Origin: Pseudalgibacter ostreae
GTDB lineage: Bacteria > Bacteroidota > Bacteroidia > Flavobacteriales > Flavobacteriaceae
Length of the DNA: 64,000 bases
Assembly: GCF_042427585.1 (NCBI RefSeq)
Contig: NZ_JBHMFC010000001.1
Coordinates: 107,587-171,586 of the forward strand
Direction: 5' to 3'
Both the position numbers and the translations under genes were made by a program. The first letter of the stretch is position 1. The number at the start of each line of letters is the position of its first letter. Positions 52,351 through 61,238 of the stretch are shown in pieces. The notes under the pieces were generated by a model, which was not told the origin of the DNA, searched no databases, and saw only the letters and a list, made by a program, of their open reading frames with translations.

Positions 52351-53153
52351 ATGTATTCTATATCATGTGTATTAAGCAAAACACTATATTTAGGCCTTCG
52401 AGCAAATGTACGATAATTGTTTACTTTAACAAGATTTATCGTATTAAGCAGCTGGTTTTCTTTTAATATATCTTTTGCAAAATCATACCAGGTCATTACT
52501 TTTTCATCGCAAAAATGTAGCACTCCAAAATTTGTGGAAGGTTGATTAATTATGTTAAAGATATATGTTGCTAATGTAACCGTATTAGTAGGGCAGCCTA
52601 AATTTTCTATAGTTATGGATAGTTCGGTTTCGGTTTCTGCTTTTTTCAAAATAGTTTTATAGAAATTGTTTCCAAATTTTTTACTATACAACCACGAGGT
52701 ACGGATTATAAAATATTTTTCTAATATTCTTTGAATATGTCTCTCTCCTAGCAATTTAGACTCACCATATACGTTTATTGGATTTGGAATATCTGTGGTA
52801 GTATAAGGCGTTTCTTTTTCACCATCAAAAACATAGTCTGTAGATATGTGTATCAATACAATCTCATGTGTTTTACAAGCCTCTGCTAAGTATTTAACAC
52901 CTTCTGCATTAATTTGATACGCTATTTCAGGTGTTTTTTCTGCTTGCTCTACATTTGTATAAGCTGCACAATTAATACAGTAATCAAAAGTATTCATGTT
53001 GAAAAAACTTTGCAAAACCTCTTCATTTGAAATATCCAACTGTTCTTTTGAAACAAACACAAAATCAATTTCTTTTTGTGTTTGATAAAAAAGGGCTTTT
53101 ATTGTTTTACCCAATTGTCCAGAAGCACCTGTAACTAAAACTTTTTTATTCAT
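52347..53153 (-). CDS. rfbD: dTDP-4-dehydrorhamnose reductase
   Basis: 268 aa. Final step in dTDP-L-rhamnose synthesis. TGASGQLGKT NAD(P) motif, STDYVFDG, NVYGESKLLGE (YxxxK), and IRTSWLYS. Overlaps rfbC and the epimerase by 4 nt each, so it is translated with them. Confidence 0.96.
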   Translation of the reverse strand: MNKKVLVTGASGQLGKTIKALFYQTQKEIDFVFVSKEQLDISNEEVLQSFFNMNTFDYCINCAAYTNVEQAEKTPEIAYQINAEGVKYLAEACKTHEIVLIHISTDYVFDGEKETPYTTTDIPNPINVYGESKLLGERHIQRILEKYFIIRTSWLYSKKFGNNFYKTILKKAETETELSITIENLGCPTNTVTLATYIFNIINQPSTNFGVLHFCDEKVMTWYDFAKDILKENQLLNTINLVKVNNYRTFARRPKYSVLLNTHDIEYI

Positions 53154-53695
53154 TTAAAAACATTTTCAAGTGTTGGCAAAAGTATATCCTTATCGGAGAC
53201 AATCAATTCATCACTTGGTAATTGCCAATCTATACTCAACGTTCGATCATTATAAATTATGCCTCCTTCCGATTCTTTATTATAAAAATTATCACATTTA
53301 TATGAAAACAATGCCGTTTCACTTAATACCACAAAACCATGTGCAAAACCTCTTGGAACAAAAAATTGTTTTTTATTTTCTTCTGACAACTCCATGGCCA
53401 CATACTTGCCAAAAGTTGACGATGCTTCCCGTAAATCTACAGCAACATCCAGTACCTTGCCTTTTATTACGCGAACCAGCTTGGCTTGGGCAAACGCGCC
53501 TCTTTGGTAATGCAAGCCTCTTAAAACCCCTTTAGAAGACAAGGATTCGTTATCTTGTACAAACGTAATATCCTGCCCAACTACCTCATTAAATGTTCTT
53601 TGGTTATAGCTTTCTAAAAAGTAGCCCCGTTTATCTATAAATATTTGAGGCTCTAACGTAAAACAGCCTTTTAGTTTTGTTTCCTTAATTATCAT
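53150..53695 (-). CDS. rfbC: dTDP-4-dehydrorhamnose 3,5-epimerase
   Basis: 181 aa cupin-like fold. Catalytic RGLHYQ with its His, FVQDNESLS, RVIKGKVLDVAVDLR and FVPRGFAHGF are the expected family motifs. Converts the 4-keto-6-deoxy sugar to the L-rhamno form. Overlaps rfbD by 4 nt and rfbA by 1 nt. Confidence 0.97.
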   Translation of the reverse strand: MIIKETKLKGCFTLEPQIFIDKRGYFLESYNQRTFNEVVGQDITFVQDNESLSSKGVLRGLHYQRGAFAQAKLVRVIKGKVLDVAVDLREASSTFGKYVAMELSEENKKQFFVPRGFAHGFVVLSETALFSYKCDNFYNKESEGGIIYNDRTLSIDWQLPSDELIVSDKDILLPTLENVFK

Positions 53696-54561
53696 TATTT
53701 ATTATTAAGTAAGCCTAATAAGTTTTTGCCATAACCACTTTTTAATAAAGGTTCTGCCAAGGCTCTAAACTGGTTTTCATTAATATAGCCCATTTCAAAA
53801 GCTGCCCCTTCAATAGCACCAATTTTTAAACCCTGTCGCTCTTCGATAACCTCTACAAATTGTGATGCTTGCATAAGTGACTGAAAAGTACCAGTGTCTA
53901 ACCATGCCGTACCCCTATCGAGGATGCTTACGCTTAATTTACCTTGTTTGAGATATGCTCTATTTACATCTGTTATTTCCAACTCACCTCTATGGCTTGG
54001 TTGTATGTTCTTAGCGATGTCTACTACCGAATTATCATAAAAATAAATCCCTGGCACCGCAAAATTGGATTTGGGTTTTTCAGGCTTTTCTTCTATCGAA
54101 ATGGCTTGACCATTATCATTAAATGCCACCACACCATAACGCTCTGGATCATTTACGCGATATGCATATATAATGCCACCCTCTGGATTATTATTAGCCT
54201 GTAAAAGCTTGGATAGACCCGTTCCATAAAAAATATTATCGCCAAGAATAAGGGCTACCTTATCTTTTCCTATAAAATCTGCACCAATTATAAAGGCTTC
54301 TGCTAAACCATTAGGCGCTTCTTGAACAGCATATTCAAAACGACAACCATACTTTTTGCCATCACCTAGCAAGTCTTGAAATAGCGGTAAATCTTTAGGA
54401 GTGGAAATAATGAGTATTTCTTTTATACCGGCATACATTAATGTAGAAAGCGGATAGTATATCATCGGTTTATCATAAATAGGCATCAATTGCTTACTTA
54501 TGGATAATGTTAAAGGGTGCAAACGTGTTCCTGAGCCACCGGCCAATATAATTCCTTTCAT
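53695..54561 (-). CDS. rfbA: Glucose-1-phosphate thymidylyltransferase
   Basis: 288 aa. Makes dTDP-glucose. GGSGTRLHPLT nucleotide motif, ISKQLMPIYDKPMIYYPL, LILGDNIFYG (metal Asp), and IEEKPEKPKSN. The short (RmlA) form. 3 nt after rfbB and 1-nt overlap with rfbC. Confidence 0.97.
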   Translation of the reverse strand: MKGIILAGGSGTRLHPLTLSISKQLMPIYDKPMIYYPLSTLMYAGIKEILIISTPKDLPLFQDLLGDGKKYGCRFEYAVQEAPNGLAEAFIIGADFIGKDKVALILGDNIFYGTGLSKLLQANNNPEGGIIYAYRVNDPERYGVVAFNDNGQAISIEEKPEKPKSNFAVPGIYFYDNSVVDIAKNIQPSHRGELEITDVNRAYLKQGKLSVSILDRGTAWLDTGTFQSLMQASQFVEVIEERQGLKIGAIEGAAFEMGYINENQFRALAEPLLKSGYGKNLLGLLNNK

Positions 54562-54564
54562 TTC

Positions 54565-55611
54565 TTATGGGTTATATTGTTTTTTGTAATAGGATTGATA
54601 AGCGCCACTGGTTACATTTTTCAGCCAATCTTCATTAGCTAAATACCAATCAATGGTTTTATCCAATCCTTCTTCAAAAGTGACGGAGGGTTCCCAACCT
54701 AATTCTCTTTTTATTTTTGAAGCATCTATAGCATATCTTAAATCATGTCCTGGACGGTCTTTAACATAGCTTATCAGCTTTTCTGAAGTATCCTTTGGTT
54801 GTTCTAGTTTTTCGTCCATCTGCTCACATAATAGCGTTACCAAATCGATGTTTTGCCATTCATTAAACCCACCAATGTTATAAGTTTCCTTCTTTTTTCC
54901 TTTATGAAAAACCAAGTCTATAGCAACAGCATGGTCTTTTACATATAACCAATCTCTAGTGTATTTGCCATTGCCATAAATTGGCAATGGTTTTTTACCA
55001 AGAATGTTATTTATAAAAAGGGGAATTAACTTCTCAGGAAACTGATTTGGGCCATAGTTGTTAGAGCAATTGGAAATCACATAGGGCAATCCATAGGTTT
55101 CCCCATAGGCTCTCACAAAATGGTCGGAACTGGCTTTTGAAGCCGAATAGGGCGAGTTAGGGTCGTAAGACGTTGTTTCTGTAAACAAACCCGTTTCACC
55201 CAAAGAGCCATAGACCTCGTCTGTACTCACGTGATAAAAAAGCTTATCATTAAAATTATTTTCCCAACAGGTTTTAAAAGCATTCAGCAGGTTCATAGTA
55301 CCCATAACATTGGTTTTCACAAAAGCCAATGGGTCTGTAATGGATCGATCCACATGCGATTCTGCCGCTAAATGGATAACCGAATCAAACTTATGCGTTT
55401 CAAATAGCGCGTTTATAAAATCCTCCTCTGTAATATCTCCTTTTACAAACGTATAATTGGGTTTGTTCTCAACATCTTTCAGGTTTTCTAAGTTTCCTGC
55501 ATAAGTAAGAGCATCCAAATTAAAAATATGATACTGAGGATACCTTTCAACAAATAATCTCGTTACATGAGACCCTATAAATCCCGCACCACCAGTTATC
55601 AAAATCTTCAT
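54565..55611 (-). CDS. rfbB: dTDP-glucose 4,6-dehydratase
   Basis: 348 aa SDR. GGAGFIGSHV (NAD), HLAAESHVDRSI, STDEVYGSLG and YSASKASSDH (YxxxK), SNNYGPNQFPEK. Converts dTDP-glucose to the 4-keto-6-deoxy intermediate. First of the rfbBACD run; 3 nt after the Wzz-like gene. Confidence 0.98.
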   Translation of the reverse strand: MKILITGGAGFIGSHVTRLFVERYPQYHIFNLDALTYAGNLENLKDVENKPNYTFVKGDITEEDFINALFETHKFDSVIHLAAESHVDRSITDPLAFVKTNVMGTMNLLNAFKTCWENNFNDKLFYHVSTDEVYGSLGETGLFTETTSYDPNSPYSASKASSDHFVRAYGETYGLPYVISNCSNNYGPNQFPEKLIPLFINNILGKKPLPIYGNGKYTRDWLYVKDHAVAIDLVFHKGKKKETYNIGGFNEWQNIDLVTLLCEQMDEKLEQPKDTSEKLISYVKDRPGHDLRYAIDASKIKRELGWEPSVTFEEGLDKTIDWYLANEDWLKNVTSGAYQSYYKKQYNP

Positions 55612-55614
55612 ATT

Positions 55615-56685
55615 TTAATGTGTTTTATGTTTTTCTAAAAATTTAATAAACTCTATACCTAACAGCACAATAAAAGTCAGCAAAATTAATCCAAAAGTGT
55701 AATATTTTTTAGCTCCTATAGGGGTTCCAAACACTACCTTTGTTTTATCTAGCATCCCACTTTCTTGTTTACTGGACACCACTTCTACAATAAACTGCTT
55801 GTCTGCCTGTTTTCTTTTATTTTGAACAAGCCTGTCTCTTAATTCTAAGTCGCTCTTATATAAATCCAGTTCTTTTGTTTTATTTATTTGCGAAGCTCCC
55901 TCAATAGTAATGCTGGTTTGTGATGCTTTATCTCCATCTAGCCCTTTTTCCAATACGCGCTTATAGGTGTTTTGTAAAGCTTCTGACTGCATCAGGGCTT
56001 CTAATAAAAAGGATTCTTCATTTTTAAGTTCAGTCAATTCCTTTTTATGTTCTCTCTCGAAAAACTCGTTATTATCAATATTTTCAATTATTTTATCAAA
56101 TACTTTTTTAAAATTACTTCTAGCTTTCGCTTTTATAGCAATTTGTTGGTATTCATAGTCATAATCCTTAAAATTCTCTATATAATTTTCATATTTCACT
56201 TTTGAGGATACAGCTGTATCTAGTGTTTTTATATAATCATTGAATTTCTTCAGTCTTTGGTTTTCGTCAATAACAGGGATTACATCGAAATCTAAGATAG
56301 AGGCCGCCTCCGATTGTTGGATACCTAAAGCTCTTTGTAGGGTATTAACATCTTTCTGCTTAACCAAATCTTTATAATAACTTATTGAATTGTATAAGTT
56401 CTCTCCTGTAAGATAGTTTTGCTTAATGGTTGCAGAGGATTTAAATACAGGTTCCAAAGCCTCCTCTAAAAGAAACCCAATGCCTATTCCCACGAATCCA
56501 GCAATTACAAATTTTAAAATATGCTTTTTTATAAAAAACACAAACCACACAAATGCCAAAAACAGGGACTTAAATATACTTCCGATAAATCTAAAAAAAC
56601 GGTCAAAAGTATTTCCAATTAATTTAAAAAGTTGGCCTAAATCTACTTCTTCAGAAGGCTGTGGTTGAGGCAAATCTTTGCTCAT
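55615..56685 (-). CDS. Wzz-like chain-length determinant protein
   Basis: 356 aa. Hydrophobic N-terminal region (about 35-90) with a membrane helix, a long charged coiled-coil periplasmic domain (about 100-310), and a C-terminal membrane helix (about 328-348; YTFGLILLTFIVLLGIEF). This topology is that of polysaccharide co-polymerases that set chain length. No tyrosine-kinase domain is fused, and no Wza-like export protein is in the window, which fits an O-antigen-type rather than capsule-type pathway. Confidence 0.8.
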   Translation of the reverse strand: MSKDLPQPQPSEEVDLGQLFKLIGNTFDRFFRFIGSIFKSLFLAFVWFVFFIKKHILKFVIAGFVGIGIGFLLEEALEPVFKSSATIKQNYLTGENLYNSISYYKDLVKQKDVNTLQRALGIQQSEAASILDFDVIPVIDENQRLKKFNDYIKTLDTAVSSKVKYENYIENFKDYDYEYQQIAIKAKARSNFKKVFDKIIENIDNNEFFEREHKKELTELKNEESFLLEALMQSEALQNTYKRVLEKGLDGDKASQTSITIEGASQINKTKELDLYKSDLELRDRLVQNKRKQADKQFIVEVVSSKQESGMLDKTKVVFGTPIGAKKYYTFGLILLTFIVLLGIEFIKFLEKHKTH

Positions 56686-56697
56686 AATGCATTTATA

Positions 56698-58383
56698 TTA
56701 GTTTAATATTTGTTTTAATATAGTTCTCGTAATTAAATATGTAGGTTTTACCCCTGAAGCGCCTAATCCTCCCGACGCCAAAGTACTCCCCGTTTCTAGT
56801 GGGTTATCGCTGGCATAGTAAGCATATCTTACTTTTACATTAGGATTAATGCTGCCCCTTACCTTGGATGCTGCTTGAATCGCTTTTTGATAATGAGCCC
56901 CCTCCATTTCCAAGCCAATAACACGCCAAGTAGAGTTGTAAAAAAACTTTAAGATATCTTTATTTTGCAATGAGGTTCCTAAAACGGTTATCATAGCCCC
57001 CTCAAAAACAGCAATACCCTGATTGTTTAAGTCTGCTTTTTTTAATTCATTTTCGAACGGATAATTATCGGCCGTTCCTTCAAAAATATGTGCTGTAGGA
57101 ATCATAATATCGCCTTTACCCCCTTCTAAAATACCTGCCTTACCCATAATCGAGATAGAGTCTACATTCATGTGAGTGTTTTTTCCTTGAACATAGTAAG
57201 GTTTCAACAGCTCATCCATCGTTTCGTAGGCTTGCTCTCCAAAGGCATAATCCATAACCAGTATAACCGGTTTTTTAGACTTTACAAGTGTTTCACTAAT
57301 CTGAATATCCATATTTGGGATGTCCAATTTTGCAGTATCAAAAATTTGGACATCAATATTGGTTCCCGAAGCATCTTTTACATATGTCATGCCCTTTAAA
57401 ACAGCTTCCTTTTTTACTTTATTTTGAAGTGTCTTGTTCTGTTTGTTACTCAAGGACTTATACACTTCAAAAACATCCTCCTCAGAGGCTTCTTCTTTTA
57501 AAGCATGAGGCGCAAATAGTACGTTCATAACACTGTGCATGTTCGCACTTATAATATGCAAAGGTCTTTCTAACAAACCCTTTTTGTAAAGTGTATCTTT
57601 TATTGTGTTTGCCCAAAGTTCTCCATGAATGTGATGCCCTAAACGCTCTCGTAATACAGGACTAAAAGTCACCGTTCGCTTATTGTCGTTCAATTGTTCT
57701 TCAATGGCTAATTTACCAAGCCAATACACAATGTGCAAGAAGCGTTCTGGTTGAGCTGCTGTTGCAAATTGCCCATAAATAGCAAGGAGTTCATTAAATG
57801 GACGCCCTAATATATTTGCGGTATGGGTAATGGCCACTTCCCGTTCTTCTTGAGTAAACTTCTTTTTTGATAATACTGCTTTTTCAAGCTTTATCCAATC
57901 GCGAGTGGTTATGCCTTCTTCATTTAAAAGAACACTTTTACTAATTTTATAAGACTCTATAAAAAGAAATGTGAGGTGTGTTAAGATGTCATAAATTTCA
58001 GAGCGCCCACGCGTCACCTCAATATTCATTTGCTCACTATCTATCCTATAACAATTCCGGCGCCTTTTAAGAGGGATTATAGCTTTAAAATGAGAATCTG
58101 AATATCCCTCATCACTTGTTAAGTTGATAAAAGAACACTCCTCAATACCCTCTGGAAGCCTATCGATTACATACAATAAGCCTTCAAGCTCTGCCTTGTT
58201 TTCGCCAATAGAGCCATAAATTTCGGGTTGAAGTAGCAATAAGGACTCTCTTAGGGTCTCTCCAGAAATCCCCATAGGTTTATAAAACCCACGATTGAAC
58301 AAATGGCGCATAGTAACATACATCTTTTCGATAGCATTGGTACTTTCTTGAGCGCGCGTTCTATGGTGCTGTCTATTATTCAT
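56698..58383 (-). CDS. DUF6909 family protein with nucleoside-phosphorylase-like C-terminus
   Basis: 561 aa from ATG at 58383; a TTG at 58404 would add seven residues but overlaps a promoter-like element. The N-terminal half (1-270) is mostly helical and conserved-looking (RHLFNRGFYKPMGISGE). The C-terminal half contains GKAGILEGGKGDIMIP (from 414), LEMEGAHYQ (491-499) and ASDN (524-527), which resemble the GDI(V/M), E-M-E-(S/G) and SD motifs of nucleoside phosphorylases and MTA/SAH nucleosidases. I recall such proteins as DUF6909. The likeness is by eye and needs a profile search. It lies 29 nt after the GH3 gene. Confidence 0.8.
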   Translation of the reverse strand: MNNRQHHRTRAQESTNAIEKMYVTMRHLFNRGFYKPMGISGETLRESLLLLQPEIYGSIGENKAELEGLLYVIDRLPEGIEECSFINLTSDEGYSDSHFKAIIPLKRRRNCYRIDSEQMNIEVTRGRSEIYDILTHLTFLFIESYKISKSVLLNEEGITTRDWIKLEKAVLSKKKFTQEEREVAITHTANILGRPFNELLAIYGQFATAAQPERFLHIVYWLGKLAIEEQLNDNKRTVTFSPVLRERLGHHIHGELWANTIKDTLYKKGLLERPLHIISANMHSVMNVLFAPHALKEEASEEDVFEVYKSLSNKQNKTLQNKVKKEAVLKGMTYVKDASGTNIDVQIFDTAKLDIPNMDIQISETLVKSKKPVILVMDYAFGEQAYETMDELLKPYYVQGKNTHMNVDSISIMGKAGILEGGKGDIMIPTAHIFEGTADNYPFENELKKADLNNQGIAVFEGAMITVLGTSLQNKDILKFFYNSTWRVIGLEMEGAHYQKAIQAASKVRGSINPNVKVRYAYYASDNPLETGSTLASGGLGASGVKPTYLITRTILKQILN

Positions 58384-58401
58384 GCTTCTTTTTAACTTGG
58401 G

Positions 58402-58409
58402 CAAAGGTA
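58402..58409 (-). promoter_or_regulatory. Possible internal promoter -7 element before the DUF6909 gene
   Basis: TACCTTTG on the minus strand matches TAnnTTTG and lies 19 nt before the ATG at 58383, just after the GH3 stop. No -33 TTG at the right distance. Confidence 0.35.
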
Positions 58410-58412
58410 ATA

Positions 58413-59915
58413 TTATTTAATCAGACCTAAGTGCGAAAAAACCTCGACAATTTTCCTATCGTTGGACAATCTTGGCACTTTATTCTGTCCCCCAAGTTTA
58501 CCAATGGATTTCATGTAGTTTTGAAATCCATTTTTCTTCACTTTTGTTATTTTAAGAGGCTGTAATACCTTCCCCTTTATCAAATCAAAATAATATGAAT
58601 TTTGATTTTGCAGTGCCATATCTATTTTTTCTGCTAAAACAGAAAGGTTTTCTGGTTCATTTTCAAATTCTATAAACCATTCATGATAAGGAAGCCCTTC
58701 TGCTGGGGTTATTTGCGGCGCAACCGTAAATTCAGAAACTCGAATATCTGTGTTTAAAGTAGCTTCTTGCATGGCCTCTTCCACTTCTTTACCGATAACA
58801 TGTTCTCCAAACGCCGAAATAAAATGTTTAATACGCCCCGACACTACAACCCTATACGGTTTTGTAGATGTAAATTGAACGGTATCTCCAATATTATAGC
58901 CCCACAGCCCTGCATTGGTTGAAATGACCAGTACATAGTTAACACCAACCTTAACATCTTTAATGGTTATCCTTTTTGGGTTTTCATTAAAAAAATCTTC
59001 AACAGAAACAAATTCATAAAAAATACCCGAATGCAGTTGAAGCAACATACCTTTTTCATTTTGCTTATCCTGAAATGCAAAAAACCCTTCACTAGCGGGA
59101 TACAATTCTATACTATCTACTTTTCGTCCTATCAGGTTTTCGAATTTAGCGCGATAAGGTTCGTAATTAACACCACCGAAAATAAATAAATTGAAGTTTT
59201 TATATATTTCGCCTATTTTTTTTCCTGTTTTCTGTTGTAATTTTTCAAAATACATTTGTACCCACGATGGGATTCCCGCAATTACAGTCATATTTTCATT
59301 TACGGTTTCTTCAACTATAGCGTTTACCTTGGTATCCCAGTCTTCTATACAATTAGTATCCCAAGATGGCATTCTGTTTTTTTGTAAATAATTAGGAACA
59401 TAATGGGCCGCGATACCTGATAACCTGCCTATATTTATCCCGTTTTTCTTATTTAAAACAGGACTTCCCTGTAAAAAAATCATTTTACCATCTACAAAGG
59501 CACTTTTTCCTGTTTCGTGTATATACAGCAAAATAGCATTTCGCGAGGCATTCACTTGTGCTTCTATGGCAACTTTTGTTATGGGAATATATTTTACGCC
59601 AGAAGTTGTTCCTGATGTTTTTGCAAAATACTCTGGTTTCCCTTTCCATAATACATTTTCTTCACCCGAAACCACACGCTCTACATAAGGCTTAATGGCT
59701 TCATAATCTCTTATGGGAACCCGTTTCACAAAATCGTCATGCGTTTTAATATCTTTAAAGTCATGGTCTATCCCAAACGCGGTATTCTTAGCACGCTTTA
59801 TCAGGTTATGAAAGACCTGCTCTTGTGTTTCAAGTGGTTTATTCGCCCACTTTTGAACCTTATTGAAAATATATTTTGCAAAAACTTTTGCAAGTATTGA
59901 TTTTAGTGACGTCAT
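58413..59915 (-). CDS. GH3 family acyl-adenylate ligase-like protein
   Basis: 500 aa. Full-length GH3 homologue: the AMP-binding loop AKTSGTTSGVKYIPIT (about 112-127), a NYEPYR/ELYPASEGFFAFQ block for adenine binding, and SAFGEHVIGKEVEEAM before the C-terminal domain. Plant GH3 enzymes join amino acids to acyl acids such as auxin or jasmonate; the bacterial substrate is not known. It starts 1 nt after the M23 gene stop and is followed by the DUF6909 gene, at the head of the polysaccharide run. Confidence 0.9.
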   Translation of the reverse strand: MTSLKSILAKVFAKYIFNKVQKWANKPLETQEQVFHNLIKRAKNTAFGIDHDFKDIKTHDDFVKRVPIRDYEAIKPYVERVVSGEENVLWKGKPEYFAKTSGTTSGVKYIPITKVAIEAQVNASRNAILLYIHETGKSAFVDGKMIFLQGSPVLNKKNGINIGRLSGIAAHYVPNYLQKNRMPSWDTNCIEDWDTKVNAIVEETVNENMTVIAGIPSWVQMYFEKLQQKTGKKIGEIYKNFNLFIFGGVNYEPYRAKFENLIGRKVDSIELYPASEGFFAFQDKQNEKGMLLQLHSGIFYEFVSVEDFFNENPKRITIKDVKVGVNYVLVISTNAGLWGYNIGDTVQFTSTKPYRVVVSGRIKHFISAFGEHVIGKEVEEAMQEATLNTDIRVSEFTVAPQITPAEGLPYHEWFIEFENEPENLSVLAEKIDMALQNQNSYYFDLIKGKVLQPLKITKVKKNGFQNYMKSIGKLGGQNKVPRLSNDRKIVEVFSHLGLIK

Positions 59916-59916
59916 T

Positions 59917-60786
59917 TTATTTAAAATCTATAAAATTTGCTGGATTTATGGGATATCCATCATTCCAAAGTTCAAAATGCAAATGCGGTCCTGTAGACAA
60001 AACACCTGTATTACCAGCGGTTGCAATAACTTCACCTGTTTTAACAAAATCCCCTTGATCTTTAGTCAAAGATGCATTGTGCTTATATACCGATATTAAG
60101 CCATAACTATGCTCTAAAATAATAACATACCCTGTTGCGGCAGTCCATTCAGCAAAAATCACAGTACCATCTGCTGTAGCTTTTACCGGAGTATCTGGAG
60201 CCACAACAAGATCCACAGCATAGTGTTTCTCCTTTAAATTATATGGTGCGCTTATTTCGCCACTAACAGGAGGAAACAATACAAAATTGGCAGCATTGGA
60301 AGCCGATTCAAAAAAGTTGTATTTATCTTCTTTTTCAACTTTTTCACGTAAAATGGAGTCTTCTTTAATGGGTCTTAAATCCACCTCATTAGCCTCTTGT
60401 TTTACAGCTTGAATAATAGAGTCTTTATTAAAATCTACTTTGGTTACCTCTCCCTCCAAAACTTTTTTAATGGAACTGTAAAAGCGTTCGTTCATTAAAA
60501 TAACCTGTTGTAAAGAATCTGTTTTATAATTCAACTCTGTCGCCTTCTTTTTTAAAGCAGTAGAAGAATATCCTGGAATATATTCCCTTAAAGGTGTAAA
60601 TGCAATAATTACATAGGTAATACCTATTAAAAATATAGCAGATAAGGACCCTAGTACAAATACATTCAAACGCGTTAATTTAAAAGATAAGCGCTCTTCA
60701 AAGGTGTCTTCATTTAATATCACTAAACGGTACTTGTCCAGTAATTTTTTTCTTAGTCTTTTTGGTTTTCTTTTTCTATCGGCCAT
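59917..60786 (-). CDS. M23 family metallopeptidase, membrane-anchored
   Basis: 289 aa. A basic N-terminus (RKRKPKRLRKK), one membrane helix (41-63), a short coiled coil (75-150) and a C-terminal peptidoglycan endopeptidase domain with intact zinc ligands: His188 and Asp192 (HYAVD), and His268/His270 (HLHFEL). Cuts peptide cross-links in the wall. In contrast to the EnvC-like protein at 13-14 kb, this domain looks active. First gene of the leftward run into GH3; its promoter element lies 7 nt before the ATG. Confidence 0.93.
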   Translation of the reverse strand: MADRKRKPKRLRKKLLDKYRLVILNEDTFEERLSFKLTRLNVFVLGSLSAIFLIGITYVIIAFTPLREYIPGYSSTALKKKATELNYKTDSLQQVILMNERFYSSIKKVLEGEVTKVDFNKDSIIQAVKQEANEVDLRPIKEDSILREKVEKEDKYNFFESASNAANFVLFPPVSGEISAPYNLKEKHYAVDLVVAPDTPVKATADGTVIFAEWTAATGYVIILEHSYGLISVYKHNASLTKDQGDFVKTGEVIATAGNTGVLSTGPHLHFELWNDGYPINPANFIDFK

Positions 60787-60793
60787 GTTAAAA

Positions 60794-60801
60794 CAAAAAT
60801 A
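60794..60801 (-). promoter_or_regulatory. -7 element of the M23 gene promoter
   Basis: TATTTTTG on the minus strand matches TAnnTTTG. Its distance to the ATG (7 nt) implies a very short leader. No -33 TTG found. Confidence 0.35.
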
Positions 60802-60947
60802 AATAGAATTTATGAAATACTGTCGCTCTTTATATAAAGTATGGCGGTTTTTATTTTTTAATGGCTTCAGCTATTGGTAACGACACATTCTTTTACCGCA
60901 GCATAACGTTTCTTTGGTAAAAAACCATATAATTGAAGTTTAATTAT

Positions 60948-60955
60948 TAACTTTG
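60948..60955 (+). promoter_or_regulatory. tatA promoter -7 element
   Basis: TAACTTTG matches TAnnTTTG, 19 nt before the ATG at 60975. The nearest upstream TTG (60933-60935) is too close at 12 nt. Confidence 0.45.
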
Positions 60956-60974
60956 TAGCCTAAATAAATTTCTC

Positions 60975-61157
60975 ATGAGTTTATATATGTTACCCTTAGC
61001 GATTGGAGCACCTCAAATAATTTTAATTGTGGTGGTGGTTTTATTATTATTTGGAGGAAAGAAGATTCCTGAGTTAATGAGAGGACTTGGTAGCGGCATT
61101 AAAGAATTTAAAGATGCTAGCAAAGAAGATGAAGTAAAAAAAAGTAAAAAAGAATAA
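60975..61157 (+). CDS. tatA: Twin-arginine translocase subunit TatA/E
   Basis: 60 aa. One membrane helix (about 12-27; IILIVVVVLLLFGG) followed by the hinge and amphipathic helix FGGKKIPELMRGLGSGIKEFKDA, then a Lys/Glu tail, as in TatA. TatA oligomers form the passage for folded proteins. TatC is not adjacent. The start could also be the ATG four codons on. A strong terminator follows 13 nt after the stop. Confidence 0.96.
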   Translation: MSLYMLPLAIGAPQIILIVVVVLLLFGGKKIPELMRGLGSGIKEFKDASKEDEVKKSKKE

Positions 61158-61170
61158 ATACTCTTTAAAA

Positions 61171-61211
61171 AAGCAAAAAAATCCAACACAATGTGTTGGA
61201 TTTTTTTGCTT
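61171..61211. terminator. Strong bidirectional terminator after tatA
   Basis: A 20-bp stem: AAGCAAAAAAATCCAACACA (61171-61190) pairs with 61192-61211, with a minimal loop. The internal A and T runs give U-tracts in both directions, serving tatA and the convergent DUF4837 gene. Confidence 0.92.
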
Positions 61212-61238
61212 TAGTTCTATTTCTATACCTCGTCGCAA

